Part shown: positions 1 through 7,115 of the stretch, one piece after another
Position numbering within the stretch: position 1 is the first letter of the stretch
Layout: every line of letters begins with the position of its first letter
Assembly (NCBI RefSeq): GCF_030689685.1
Contig: NZ_JAUYEY010000063.1
Coordinates: 1 to 57,018, forward strand
Direction: 5' to 3'
Origin: Polaromonas sp.
GTDB lineage: Bacteria; Pseudomonadota; Gammaproteobacteria; Burkholderiales; Burkholderiaceae_C
Length of the DNA stretch: 57,018 bases
Translations under genes and position numbers: made by a program
Notes under the pieces: model-generated
What the model was told of the DNA's origin: nothing
Seen by the model: the letters and a program-made list of their open reading frames with translations, nothing else
The model's database searches: none

Positions 1-76
1 TGACCAGGCGCACCGCCTCCAGTTTGAATTCCAGGGTGTATTTGCCCCGGGCTTGTCCGTCTTTTCTCTTGCTCAT
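1..76 (-). mobile_element. IS3-family transposase OrfA, N-terminal fragment running off the window
   Basis: Read on the minus strand from an ATG at 76, the first 25 codons give MSKRKDGQARGK followed by YTLEFKLEAVRLV, the typical start of IS3-family OrfA helix-turn-helix proteins. The rest lies outside the window. A plausible terminal inverted repeat beginning TGGTCAAATTCAGACA (minus strand) ends near position 106, just upstream of the start codon, as in IS3 elements that begin with TG. The family assignment rests on recognition of the N-terminus only. Confidence 0.7.
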
Positions 77-106
77 TTCGTAATCTCCAATGTCTGAATT
101 TGACCA

Positions 107-682
107 TCAGCTATGGAGTACGTTTTTCGGGGGCAAGATCAGGACAACAATGTGGCGGGCGGTTTCTCCAAATGGTCTGAAACCGGCACGCCGGGGCCGG
201 TGTCCGACTTCAAGTCCATCGGCAATGTCAGTGACGCCAATTTCATCGGATGGGGAACCTGGGTGGCGGGCCAGCGGGAATATCTGGGCACGGTGATGCT
301 CAACCACGTGCATTACATTGCGGGTCGCCCCACCTCGTCTACAGAGATAGCTGCCTTGAGGTCCGCCAGTGCCAGTGCCACCTATACCCTCGCCGGGAAC
401 ACCGCGCCCATCAAGGGCGGCGTTGCCGGCACACTTACCGCCGCAAGTTTGACGGTCAACTTCTCTTCGGTGAATTATGTGGTCAATGCATCCTTCACCA
501 CATCGTTCGCGCCTGGCACCCCAATCACTGAGACCATCACGGTGACAACGACATCCGCCACTTTCAGCGGATCTGACATCAGGGGCGCGCTCATTGGCAC
601 CAAGGCCGGCCTGGCTGGCCTGACCTATGCCAAAGACCTGGGTTCGGGTCTGATTACCGGCGCGGCCGTTTTCCAGAAATAG
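107..682 (+). pseudogene. 3' fragment of a surface/secreted protein truncated by the IS element
   Basis: An open frame of about 190 codons ends at 682. It has no ribosome-binding site or signal peptide, and its frame is closed upstream by a TGA at 101-103 that lies inside the putative IS end. The protein is rich in Gly, Ala, Ser and Thr, with alternating beta-like stretches, and ends with a GLAGLTYAKDLGSGLITGAAVFQK-like segment (last residues 165-189). That ending resembles the C-terminal barrel-like repeats of large Burkholderiales FecR/transferrin-binding-like surface proteins. I infer that the IS insertion removed the promoter and the N-terminal part. The exact family is uncertain. Confidence 0.55.
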
Positions 683-697
683 GCCCGCTGCGCAAGG

Positions 698-973
698 TCA
701 GACCAGGTAGGCCTCCAGCGCGGCCCGTGTTGCAACTGCGCCGTGCACGTGTTCAGCCTGGCGCAGTCCCGCCTTACCCATGGCAGCCCTCAAGGGCGCA
801 TTGCCGAGATTCATCAGCGCAAACAGGCGCTCCCAACTGGCCAGGTTGCGCTGGACGATGATGCGCCCAAAGCGCGCATACCTGAGCCACAGTCCGGGCG
901 CCACATGCGCCCCACCCCAGACCAGCACACCGCCCTGCGGAAACGGCCCCGAAAACGCCAGCACGGGTCGCAC
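698..973 (-). pseudogene. Glycosyltransferase remnant with an internal deletion
   Basis: The minus-strand frame ending at 698 contains two stretches that look like a group-1-type glycosyltransferase of Burkholderiales. The first is an inner part (RPVLAFSGPFPQGGVLVWGG and what follows up to NLASWERLFALM). It is joined directly to a C-terminal end (APLRAAMGKAGLRQAE, then EAYLV and stop). The middle of the protein seems to be missing at the join near residue LFALMNLG. The frame continues upstream without family-like sequence. Recognition is by pattern only, so the family call is tentative; non-functionality is the safer part. Confidence 0.4.
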
Positions 974-984
974 CCCGCGCTGCG

Positions 985-1170
985 CGCATCCGTCTGGACC
1001 GGCTCGACATCTGGCTGGACCTGACTTTTGGCTCGCCCGGGTGGCGGCCGACCATTGCCGCGCGCCGAGTAGCGCCGGTGCAGGTCCAGCATCCAGGCTG
1101 GTACTGGCAAGAAGCCCATGGGCCTTTTGAGTACACCCTGACCGACGTATTTGTCCATCCGGCATCCGGT
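985..1170 (+). pseudogene. Fragment resembling an O-GlcNAc-transferase-like (SPINDLY-type) glycosyltransferase
   Basis: The plus-strand frame reads RLDRLDIWLDLTFGSPGWRP, then TIAARRVAPVQVQHPGWYW and TLTDVFVHP. This follows the LDxxxDL, RxAPVQ and W-G/P-x-x spacing of Glyco_transf_41-like catalytic domains. No start codon or upstream domain is present, and downstream codons lose any resemblance. Together with the minus-strand remnant next to it, this suggests a decayed glycan locus. Low confidence. Confidence 0.3.
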
Positions 1171-1234
1171 GCGGCCACCGGGTTGAACAATGCACTGCTC
1201 AGGTTGCCGCACACCTGCAGGCCAGCAAGCCCTA

Positions 1235-1264
1235 CCCCAGCAAGTACCCCAGCAAGTACCCCAG
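1235..1264. repeat. Short tandem repeat, 12 bp unit
   Basis: CCCCAGCAAGTA is repeated at 1235-1246 and 1247-1258, with a third partial copy to 1264. It lies in the non-coding debris between the glycosyltransferase fragment and prpE. Confidence 0.7.
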
Positions 1265-1345
1265 GCATCACCCGCAATCAGGCCGGCCTTCCCGCTGAAG
1301 CGCTGGTGCTCTGCGCTTTCGCGCCTGCCCTGCGCCCCGAAGATG

Positions 1346-1405
1346 CTCCTGTTTTGATAGCTGTCTATGCCCACCAGATATGGGCTGACGGGCATTTTTA
1401 CTTGT
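1346..1405. repeat. Dispersed repeat (AGCCCATA family), intergenic copy
   Basis: Contains TTTTGATAGCTG and TATGGGCTGACGGGC. On the other strand this gives CAGCCCATA and CAGCTATCAAAA, the same core found inside purL (33043-33108) and dapE (50826-50905). The element sits just downstream of prpE (minus strand) in otherwise gene-free DNA. It has no coding role here, which shows that the family also exists outside genes. Confidence 0.55.
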
Positions 1406-1426
1406 AAAAGTCTGACCCACCTGGAT

Positions 1427-3370
1427 TCAGCCAGCCTGTACCCGGTCCCGGATCTGCTGCAACGCAGCCGGGTCATCCAGGGTGGTCAGGTCGCCGGCGT
1501 CGCGGCCTTCACACACCGCCTGAATCGCGCGCCGCAGCAGCTTGCCGCTGCGGGTCTTGGGCAGCAGCGACACAAAACGCACACGAGAGGGCCGCGCCAG
1601 CGCGCCCAGATCACCGTCCACACGTTTCATGATCTCGCCTTCGAGCTTGAGCGCGGCGGTGCTGTCGGCCAGCACACTGCCGTCTTTCGGCACGACAAAG
1701 GCCATGGCCACCTGGCCCTTGAGTGAGTCGGCCACGCCGACCACGGCCACCTCGGCCACACCAGCGTGGCCGGAGATGCTCTCCTCGATCTCGCGCGTGC
1801 CGAGCCGGTGGCCGGCCACGTTGATCACGTCGTCGGTGCGGCCGAGGATGAAGTAATACCCGTCTTCGTCGCGAATGCCCCAGTCGAAGGTGCTGTACAG
1901 CAACCGGTCAGGTTGCTGTTTCCCGTCTTTCATCTTGCCGGGCATCGCGATCCAGTAGGTGTTGACGAAGCGCGCGTCGTCTTTCCAGATGGTTTGCATG
2001 AAGCCCGGAGGTGTCGGGCCTTCGAGCACCACCACGCCTTTTTCATTGGGTTGCGTCAGTTCCTCACCGGTTGATTCGTGCAACAGCTTGACGCGGTAGC
2101 CGTACATCGGGATGCCCGGGCTGCCAAATTTGCTGTGTGTTTTTTCCACGCCGTTGGCCACCGTGAGCAACGGCCAGCCGGTCTCGGTCTGCCAGTAGTT
2201 GTCGATGATGGGCACTCTCAAGCCTTCGCTGATCCAGCGCGCGGTCGGCTCGTCCAGCGGTTCGCCCGCCAGGAACAAAGCGCGCAGGCTGGACAGGTCA
2301 TATTTCTTTAGCAGCGCCGGGTCCTGCTTCTTCAACACCCGCACCGCCGTCGGCGCGCTGAACATCGCCGTCACCTTGTACTTTTCGACCAGCCGCCACC
2401 AGATGCCGCCGTCGGGCTGCTGGTCCAGACCCTGGGTCGGCAGGCCCTCGTACATCAGCGTTGCCATGCCGGCAATCAGCGGGCCGTAAACAATGTAGCT
2501 GTGGCCCACCACCCAGCCAATGTCGCTGGTCGAAAAATAAGTCTCGCCGGCGCGACCGTCGAAGATGTGTTTCATGCTGGCCGCCAGCGCCACCGCGTAA
2601 CCACCAGTGTCGCGCTGCACGCCCTTGGGTTTGCCGGTGGTGCCGCTGGTGTAGATGGTGTAGCTGATGTCGGTCGAATCCAGCCATTCGCAGGGCACCT
2701 GCGCATCGATGTGGGCAGCACGAAGATCCGTCCATAGCTGGTCGCGCCCAGCGACGATTGGCATGGGCGCCAACCCGCGATCCGTCAGCAGCACCGCCTG
2801 CGGCTTGTGGCTGGAGATGCGAATGGCCTCGTCGAGCAGCGGCTTGTAGGGCACGATCTTGCCGCCGCGCGAACCGGCATCGGCGCTGACAATCACCTTG
2901 GGCGTCGCATCATCGATGCGCGAGGCCAGCGAGCCACTGGCAAAACCACCGAAGACCACGCAGTGGATCGCACCCAGGCGCGCGCAGGCCAGCATCGCAA
3001 ACGCCGCCTCGGCCACCATGGGCATGTAGATCAGCACGCGGTCGCCCTTTTGCACGCCCAGCGCCTGCAGGCTTGCTGCCATGCGCTGTACCTCGCGGTG
3101 CAGCTCGGCAAATGAATAAGTTTTCTCGGTGCCGGTTTCGGTCGAGACGTAAATCAGCGCGGCCTGGTCGGGCCTGTCCTTCAGGTGCCGGTCCACCGCG
3201 TTGTGACAGAGGTTGGTCTTGCCGCCCTCGAACCAGTGCACAAACGGCGGCTTGTCAAAGTTGCAGACGCGCGTGAAGGGCTGCTGCCAATCAATCAGTC
3301 GGGCCTGCTCGGTCCAGAAGGCATCGGGCTCATCAATAGAGCGGCGGTAAAAGTCGGCGTAAGGGGTCAT
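1427..3370 (-). CDS. prpE: Propionyl-CoA synthetase (propionate--CoA ligase)
   Basis: A 647-residue AMP-forming acyl-CoA synthetase of the acetyl-CoA synthetase family. It activates propionate (or acrylate/3-hydroxypropionate) to the CoA thioester in the cytoplasm. The P-loop-like core YTSGTTGKPKGVQRDTGGY is the PrpE version, and PKTRSGKLLRRAI holds the catalytic lysine near the C-terminus. The ATG at 3370 was chosen over an upstream one because GGAGAC lies 6 nt before it and PrpE proteins begin MTPYADFYRRS-like. It follows the acryloyl-CoA reductase gene by 34 nt in the same direction, so the two are probably co-transcribed. Confidence 0.9.
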   Translation of the reverse strand: MTPYADFYRRSIDEPDAFWTEQARLIDWQQPFTRVCNFDKPPFVHWFEGGKTNLCHNAVDRHLKDRPDQAALIYVSTETGTEKTYSFAELHREVQRMAASLQALGVQKGDRVLIYMPMVAEAAFAMLACARLGAIHCVVFGGFASGSLASRIDDATPKVIVSADAGSRGGKIVPYKPLLDEAIRISSHKPQAVLLTDRGLAPMPIVAGRDQLWTDLRAAHIDAQVPCEWLDSTDISYTIYTSGTTGKPKGVQRDTGGYAVALAASMKHIFDGRAGETYFSTSDIGWVVGHSYIVYGPLIAGMATLMYEGLPTQGLDQQPDGGIWWRLVEKYKVTAMFSAPTAVRVLKKQDPALLKKYDLSSLRALFLAGEPLDEPTARWISEGLRVPIIDNYWQTETGWPLLTVANGVEKTHSKFGSPGIPMYGYRVKLLHESTGEELTQPNEKGVVVLEGPTPPGFMQTIWKDDARFVNTYWIAMPGKMKDGKQQPDRLLYSTFDWGIRDEDGYYFILGRTDDVINVAGHRLGTREIEESISGHAGVAEVAVVGVADSLKGQVAMAFVVPKDGSVLADSTAALKLEGEIMKRVDGDLGALARPSRVRFVSLLPKTRSGKLLRRAIQAVCEGRDAGDLTTLDDPAALQQIRDRVQAG

Positions 3371-3404
3371 GGGTCTGTCTCCGGGATTGTTTTTGCTTTG
3401 CAAC

Positions 3405-4382
3405 TCAGATTTTGACCACGATGCGGCCGCGCACCTTGCCGGCCATCAAGTCCGCCGCCTTTTCTGCGGCCTGCCCCAAGGGCACTTCTTCGACGATGGC
3501 TTCGAGCTTGGCCGGGTCCAGATCAGTGGCGAGCCGCTCCCAGGCGGCCTGGCGGCGCGCCAGCGGCGCCATCACGCTGTCAATACCGGCCAGCGTCACA
3601 CCGCGCAGGATGAAGGGCATCACAGTTGCCGGAAAATCCGCGCCTTGCGCCAGCCCGCAAGCGGCCACCACGCCGCCGTAACGCGTCTGCGCGCAGGCAT
3701 TGACCAGCGTGTGCGAGCCGACCGCATCCACCACCGCCGCCCAACGCTCTTTCTGCAAGGGCTTGCCGGGCGCCGACAGCTCGGCCCGGTCCATCACCAC
3801 GCTGGCGCCGAGCTGTTTCAAGTAACTTTCTTCGTCGGCCTTGCCGGTTGCAGCCACCACGCGGTAGCCCAACTTGCCCAGCAGCGCGACCGCCACACTG
3901 CCCACCCCGCCAGTCGCGCCGGTCACCAATACCTCGCCATCGCCAGGCTTCAAGCCATGCCGTTCCAGCGCCAGCACACACAGCATGGCGGTGTAACCCG
4001 CAGTGCCAATGGCCATCGCCTGGCGGGTGGTAAAAGCCGCCGGCAGCCGGACCAGCCAGTCGCCCTGCAGGCGCGCCCGCCCGGCCAACAGGCCCCAGCG
4101 GGTTTCGCCCAGGCCCCAGCCGTTGTGAATGAATGGGTCGCCAGCATGCCACGCCGGGTGTGTGGACTCGAGCACCGTGCCGGCACCGTCAATGCCCGCC
4201 ACCATGGGCCAGCTACGCACCACCGGCCCCTTGTTGGTAATGGCCAGCCCGTCCTTGAAGTTCAGCGTTGAATAGTCGATTTGCGCCAGCACATCGCCCG
4301 CCGGCAAATCGGCTTCGTCAAGTGACACCACGGCCGCTGAAAAGCCGGCGTCGGTCTTGTTGAGTTGCAGGGCTTTGAACAC
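3405..4382 (-). CDS. acuI: Acryloyl-CoA reductase-like zinc-free quinone oxidoreductase (YhdH/AcuI)
   Basis: A 325-residue medium-chain dehydrogenase/reductase of the YhdH/AcuI branch. An N-terminal GroES-like fold (YSTLNFKDGLAI, PMVAGIDGAGTV) is followed by the Rossmann motif TGATGGVGSVAVALL around residues 150-165. AcuI members reduce acryloyl-CoA to propionyl-CoA with NADPH. A GTG start at 4382 is preferred because GGAGAC is 5 nt upstream and homologues start at this VFKALQ-like position; the frame stays open to 4451 without a ribosome site. The neighbouring propionyl-CoA synthetase supports a role in acrylate, 3-hydroxypropionate or propionate assimilation. The exact substrate is inferred. 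Confidence 0.8.
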   Translation of the reverse strand: MFKALQLNKTDAGFSAAVVSLDEADLPAGDVLAQIDYSTLNFKDGLAITNKGPVVRSWPMVAGIDGAGTVLESTHPAWHAGDPFIHNGWGLGETRWGLLAGRARLQGDWLVRLPAAFTTRQAMAIGTAGYTAMLCVLALERHGLKPGDGEVLVTGATGGVGSVAVALLGKLGYRVVAATGKADEESYLKQLGASVVMDRAELSAPGKPLQKERWAAVVDAVGSHTLVNACAQTRYGGVVAACGLAQGADFPATVMPFILRGVTLAGIDSVMAPLARRQAAWERLATDLDPAKLEAIVEEVPLGQAAEKAADLMAGKVRGRIVVKI

Positions 4383-4530
4383 GTGTTGTCTCCGGTTGGC
4401 TCTAAATCTGAATTCATAATTATGGATGACAGACTTGCGGCAGGCTGACATTGGCCTGTGATATCAGTGCCCCGGATTCATGCGGCCCTGGTGGCCTGGG
4501 GTGGGCGCGCTGTCAGGGCGGGGGCAGGCT

Positions 4531-5022
4531 TCAAGGAGTGCGCCCCAGCGGTGAACCTGCGTCCTCCAGGGCATGGCCGAAGTACATGCGACTTACTCCC
4601 GCACGTGACGCTGCGGCCTCGCAGGCCGGACACGGACGACTTGTCGAGTAGAGGACACTGCCCGCAAGATTCTCGCGGCCAAGGCGGCGCTGCGCGTCGA
4701 GGATGGCTACACGCTCGGCATGTGCGTCTGGGTTCTTGTCTTTAAGCACACGACTGGGCCCCTCACCGACAACAACACCACCTGCAACCAATACAGCGCC
4801 ATAGCTTTGGTCGCCCCAGGCCTCAGCCAGTTGTCGCATTTGAACAGCGGCCGTATGCCATTTGGGATCAGGGTGTTTCAGCGCGGCAAATGCCGGAGAC
4901 CTGATCATGCACAGCGCCGCAGTGCCTGCGAAGGCCTGTGCCATCAGGGCGCGGCGGCCAGGCATGGTGACTATGGCAGGCGGTTGCTCGTAACGCCTCA
5001 AGTAAAGCCGGTTAGCCATCAT
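4531..5022 (-). CDS. Probable Tat-exported nucleoside/cytidine deaminase-fold protein
   Basis: A 163-residue protein with the zinc signature of the cytidine/guanine deaminase fold: HAE at residues 101-103 (general-base Glu, first zinc ligand His) and PCPAC at 130-134 (two Cys ligands). Ahead of the domain lies a candidate twin-arginine leader: GRRALMAQAFAG at 22-33, a short hydrophobic run, then SPAFA/A as a possible cleavage site near 47. Export would be unusual for this family, so the leader could also be a mis-set N-terminus. The start at 5022 lies 5 nt after the stop of the upstream SDR gene, so the two form an operon. The substrate cannot be told. Confidence 0.65.
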   Translation of the reverse strand: MMANRLYLRRYEQPPAIVTMPGRRALMAQAFAGTAALCMIRSPAFAALKHPDPKWHTAAVQMRQLAEAWGDQSYGAVLVAGGVVVGEGPSRVLKDKNPDAHAERVAILDAQRRLGRENLAGSVLYSTSRPCPACEAAASRAGVSRMYFGHALEDAGSPLGRTP

Positions 5023-5027
5023 TCGCG

Positions 5028-5708
5028 CTACCGCGCCACCCACCCGCCACACACAGGAAACACCTGGCCAACGAAACAATTGGCAGCCTCGCTGCAAAGA
5101 TAGGCGGCAAACGCCGCGTCTTCTTGGGCGCTTACCAGCCGCCCTAACGGCACCTCTCGCTTGAGTCTTTCTTGAAAACGAGGATTGGCCTGAACTTCGG
5201 CAGGGAAGTACGTGGGGTTCTCTACGAAGTTCTGCGCGATGGCATTGACCTGAACGTTGTGGGGCGCCACTTCGATGCCCACGGACTGGACATAGGCAAG
5301 CTGCGCGCCGCGTGCCGCTGCATAGGTGGAAGTACGCTTCAAGCCGCGCAACGCCGAGGCACTGCCGATGAGCAGAATCTTTCCTGCCCGGCGCTCAATC
5401 ATTTGCGGCAGTGCCGCGCGGAACAGCCTCGGCAAGGGATCGACCAGCGCTGCAAAAGTGTCTCGCCACTCGGACTCGGACGCCTCTGTTACCAGTGAGC
5501 TTGGCGCCGCGATGGCAAGATTGGCCACCAACACGTCTACCACGCCCGCCGCCTTGACCATGGCCTCTGCTGCCCCGACTTCGGCGAGTGGATCGGTATT
5601 GGCAATGACAATCGCACCGTGTTGCGCAAGTACCTCGCAAAGAGCCGGGCCCATGAAGGAGGTCGCCTGCGTGACAAGGATGCGCTTGCCTGAAAGGATG
5701 TGATTCAT
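5028..5708 (-). CDS. Short-chain dehydrogenase-type protein with halohydrin dehalogenase signature
   Basis: A 226-residue SDR-fold protein that lacks the usual glycine-rich NAD(P) motif and the YxxxK active site. Instead it has T13-x4-F18-x-G20, S116-x12-Y129-x3-R133. Those are the two diagnostic motifs of halohydrin dehalogenases (HheA-G), which convert vicinal haloalcohols to epoxides by a Ser-Tyr-Arg triad without a cofactor. Length fits the family (about 225-260). It is followed by the deaminase gene and starts 54 nt after an attC-like site. An atypical SDR that has lost its lysine is the alternative. Motif agreement is strong; activity is inferred. Confidence 0.72.
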   Translation of the reverse strand: MNHILSGKRILVTQATSFMGPALCEVLAQHGAIVIANTDPLAEVGAAEAMVKAAGVVDVLVANLAIAAPSSLVTEASESEWRDTFAALVDPLPRLFRAALPQMIERRAGKILLIGSASALRGLKRTSTYAAARGAQLAYVQSVGIEVAPHNVQVNAIAQNFVENPTYFPAEVQANPRFQERLKREVPLGRLVSAQEDAAFAAYLCSEAANCFVGQVFPVCGGWVAR

Positions 5709-5761
5709 GAGTGAGCCTTACACAGTGGGCGCAGTCTCGCTGAGACATGCAACTTTTGACG

Positions 5762-5848
5762 CTTCAACGTTGGCGCTGTCCGGCATGCGGCAAGCGCCGC
5801 GAAGGGGCATCCTGCTGCTGCATGTCCGCGACGAGCAACCTGTTATGC
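5762..5848 (-). repeat. attC-like integron recombination site C
   Basis: Read on the minus strand, this 87 bp site begins with the R'' box GCATAAC (5848-5842) and ends with an R'-like box GTTGAAG (5768-5762). Between them, imperfect arms pair (GTCGCGGACATGC with GCATGCCGGAC), leaving extrahelical bases as in genuine attC sites. The stop codon of the DUF5615 gene lies inside R''. It is the same length as, and clearly similar to, the site at 7029-7115. Its R'' complements the first bases (TTATGC) of the cassette that it closes. Confidence 0.75.
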
Positions 5849-6169
5849 CACACGGGTCACCAGCGAATACGTTCGAGGCTTCAGCGGTAGGAGCGCTTGC
5901 TCAAGCGATGGCAACAAAGGCAGTAGGGCGGACAGTTCATTTGACATTGCATCCAACACGATCACAGCAACGGGAAGCGTAGTCAGGTTCTGCTGGTACG
6001 GTAAATTTTTGTCTACGGTAACAAATGCGTCGAATTCGTCAGCTGCGAGCGCAAGCAGTTTGCCGTTCTTTACCCCAGACCAACCCATCTCGACGACCGT
6101 TCGAACGTCGTGGTTTGGCAACGAGCGACGCAACTTTACGGGTATCGACTCGTCAAGCAGTAAGCGCAT
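5843..6169 (-). CDS. DUF5615 PIN-like toxin-type protein
   Basis: A 108-residue protein starting MRLLLDESIPVKLRRSLP, with VVEMGWSGVKNGKLLALA and FVTVDKNLPYQQNL. This is the DUF5615 (Mut7-C/PIN-like) pattern with acidic residues at D6, E7 and D in VTVDKN that could bind metal in a ribonuclease-like site. The ATG at 6169 was chosen because it gives the family N-terminus and overlaps the end of the DUF433 gene by 17 nt. The overlap suggests translational coupling in a toxin-antitoxin-like pair. It is cassette cargo, with its stop inside the attC site. Toxicity is inferred. Confidence 0.8.
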   Translation of the reverse strand: MRLLLDESIPVKLRRSLPNHDVRTVVEMGWSGVKNGKLLALAADEFDAFVTVDKNLPYQQNLTTLPVAVIVLDAMSNELSALLPLLPSLEQALLPLKPRTYSLVTRVA

Positions 6170-6371
6170 CGGCAGACAGACGCTCTCTTGCCGCCTCAAG
6201 TACAGCCACCGCCTTTTCACGGGAAATTGAGGGGAAATCTTCGAGAAAGTCCTCGAGAGAAGATGCACCCTCAAGGTAGTCAAAGAGGTTCTTGACGAGA
6301 ACACGGGTACCCGTGAAGCAAAGCGCTCCACTCATTATTTCTGGGTTTCGACTAATGAGAGATGTGTCCAT
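6153..6371 (-). CDS. DUF433 antitoxin-like protein
   Basis: A 72-residue DUF433 protein. It reads MDTSLISRNPEIMSGALCFTG, then TRVLVKNLFDYLEGASSLEDFLEDFP and a closing helix. The family has a winged-helix-like fold and is commonly paired with DUF5615 genes as the probable antitoxin. It lies upstream of, and overlaps, the DUF5615 gene on the same strand. It is preceded by about 60 bp up to the attC site at 6431-6494, so promoter and pair fit in a single cassette. Confidence 0.82.
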   Translation of the reverse strand: MDTSLISRNPEIMSGALCFTGTRVLVKNLFDYLEGASSLEDFLEDFPSISREKAVAVLEAARERLSADALTA

Positions 6372-6430
6372 GACGACCTCCTATTCGGACAGTTTACTCG
6401 CTACCAGGCGAGGTGCCCTACTCAAGTGGG

Positions 6431-6494
6431 GCATAACGAATAAGGTCAGATCGTGGCTCGCTTCGCGATCACGATCTGACCTTATTCGTTAGGC
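6431..6494 (-). repeat. attC-like integron recombination site B, almost perfect palindrome
   Basis: On the minus strand the site starts with the consensus R'' box GCCTAAC (6494-6488) and ends with R' GTTATGC (6437-6431). Between them are two perfectly complementary 18 bp arms (6438-6455 and 6470-6487). The 14-base loop can form a further TCGC/GCGA stem with unequal bulges. R'' is the complement of TTAGGC, the first bases of the GFA cassette, and R' supplies TTATGC, the start of the next cassette. The perfect arms without regular extrahelical bases are unusual for attC. The TAA stop of the GFA gene lies in R''. Confidence 0.7.
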
Positions 6495-6977
6495 ATCGCT
6501 TTTCGCACGTGCCATGACAGGCGCCGTATGCCGTGTGGATGGTTCCGCCTGTCCTTCGAGAGTTACTCGAGCTTCGGCAAAGCACTCGACGCCCTTAGGC
6601 AGAGCCGTCCCCGTTTGTGCAGACTGAGTCCAGATGTGGCTGGAAACTTCGACCGCGTTCGGATCGTCGTAGCAGCCGCGCGAGATTCCTCGAATCTCAG
6701 GCCAGCGCTCAAAGGTGAGCGAGATAGTAGTGCCACAGTTGGGGCAGAAGTGAACGAAGACCTTCTTCTTGCTTCCGTCCGAGATGTGCTCATAGCTGCT
6801 CAACGCCCCGGCGTTAAGTACCACGGCATTCATTGGGAACATCGACTCGGCGTAGTAAGAAGACCCTGTCACTCGCTGGCAAAAGGTGCAGTGGCAAGCG
6901 AACGTACGCAGTGGCGCTTGAGTGGTTCGGAACCGAACCTTTCCGCAGAGGCAGCCACCTTCGAGTCCTTCGGTCAT
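6489..6977 (-). CDS. GFA/CENP-V family zinc-binding protein
   Basis: A 162-residue protein of the glutathione-dependent formaldehyde-activating (GFA)/CENP-V family. The zinc-binding cysteines are visible in GGCLCGKVRF near the N-terminus, CHCTFCQRVTGSSY around residues 31-44, and FCPNCGTTI around 80. The start at 6977 gives the usual family N-terminus, and GGAAGTGGAC precedes it. Family members are thought to handle thiol adducts or small carbonyl compounds, but most are uncharacterised. This copy is the cargo of an integron cassette bounded by attC sites at 7029-7115 and 6431-6494. Confidence 0.85.
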   Translation of the reverse strand: MTEGLEGGCLCGKVRFRTTQAPLRTFACHCTFCQRVTGSSYYAESMFPMNAVVLNAGALSSYEHISDGSKKKVFVHFCPNCGTTISLTFERWPEIRGISRGCYDDPNAVEVSSHIWTQSAQTGTALPKGVECFAEARVTLEGQAEPSTRHTAPVMARAKSDA

Positions 6978-7028
6978 GTCCACTTCCTTCCAGTAAATGC
7001 GCAAGAGTCTGCGAGAGTGGTTTGCGAT

Positions 7029-7115
7029 GCCTAACGTCGGCGCTGTCCGGCACGCAGCATGCGCCGCAAAGCGGCGACCTGGTGCTGTGTGTCCGTGACG
7101 AACAACCAGTTGAAC
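7029..7115 (-). repeat. attC-like integron recombination site A
   Basis: An 87 bp site, minus orientation. R'' is GTTCAAC (7115-7109) and R' is the textbook GTTAGGC (7035-7029). The arms CGCCGC/GCGGCG around a TTT loop, CACACAGCA/TGCTGCGTG with one mismatch, and GTC-CGG/CCGGAC with unpaired A residues give the classic attC hairpin with extrahelical bases. The site closely resembles site C (5762-5848). It closes a small cassette that begins TTGAAC at 7174, the complement of its R''. Confidence 0.8.

Noticed and set aside
4383..4530. An attC site closing a fourth cassette after the deaminase gene
   Set aside because: The expected R'' (CTTCAAC on the minus strand) is not found, so the dehalogenase-deaminase pair cannot be shown to be a cassette.
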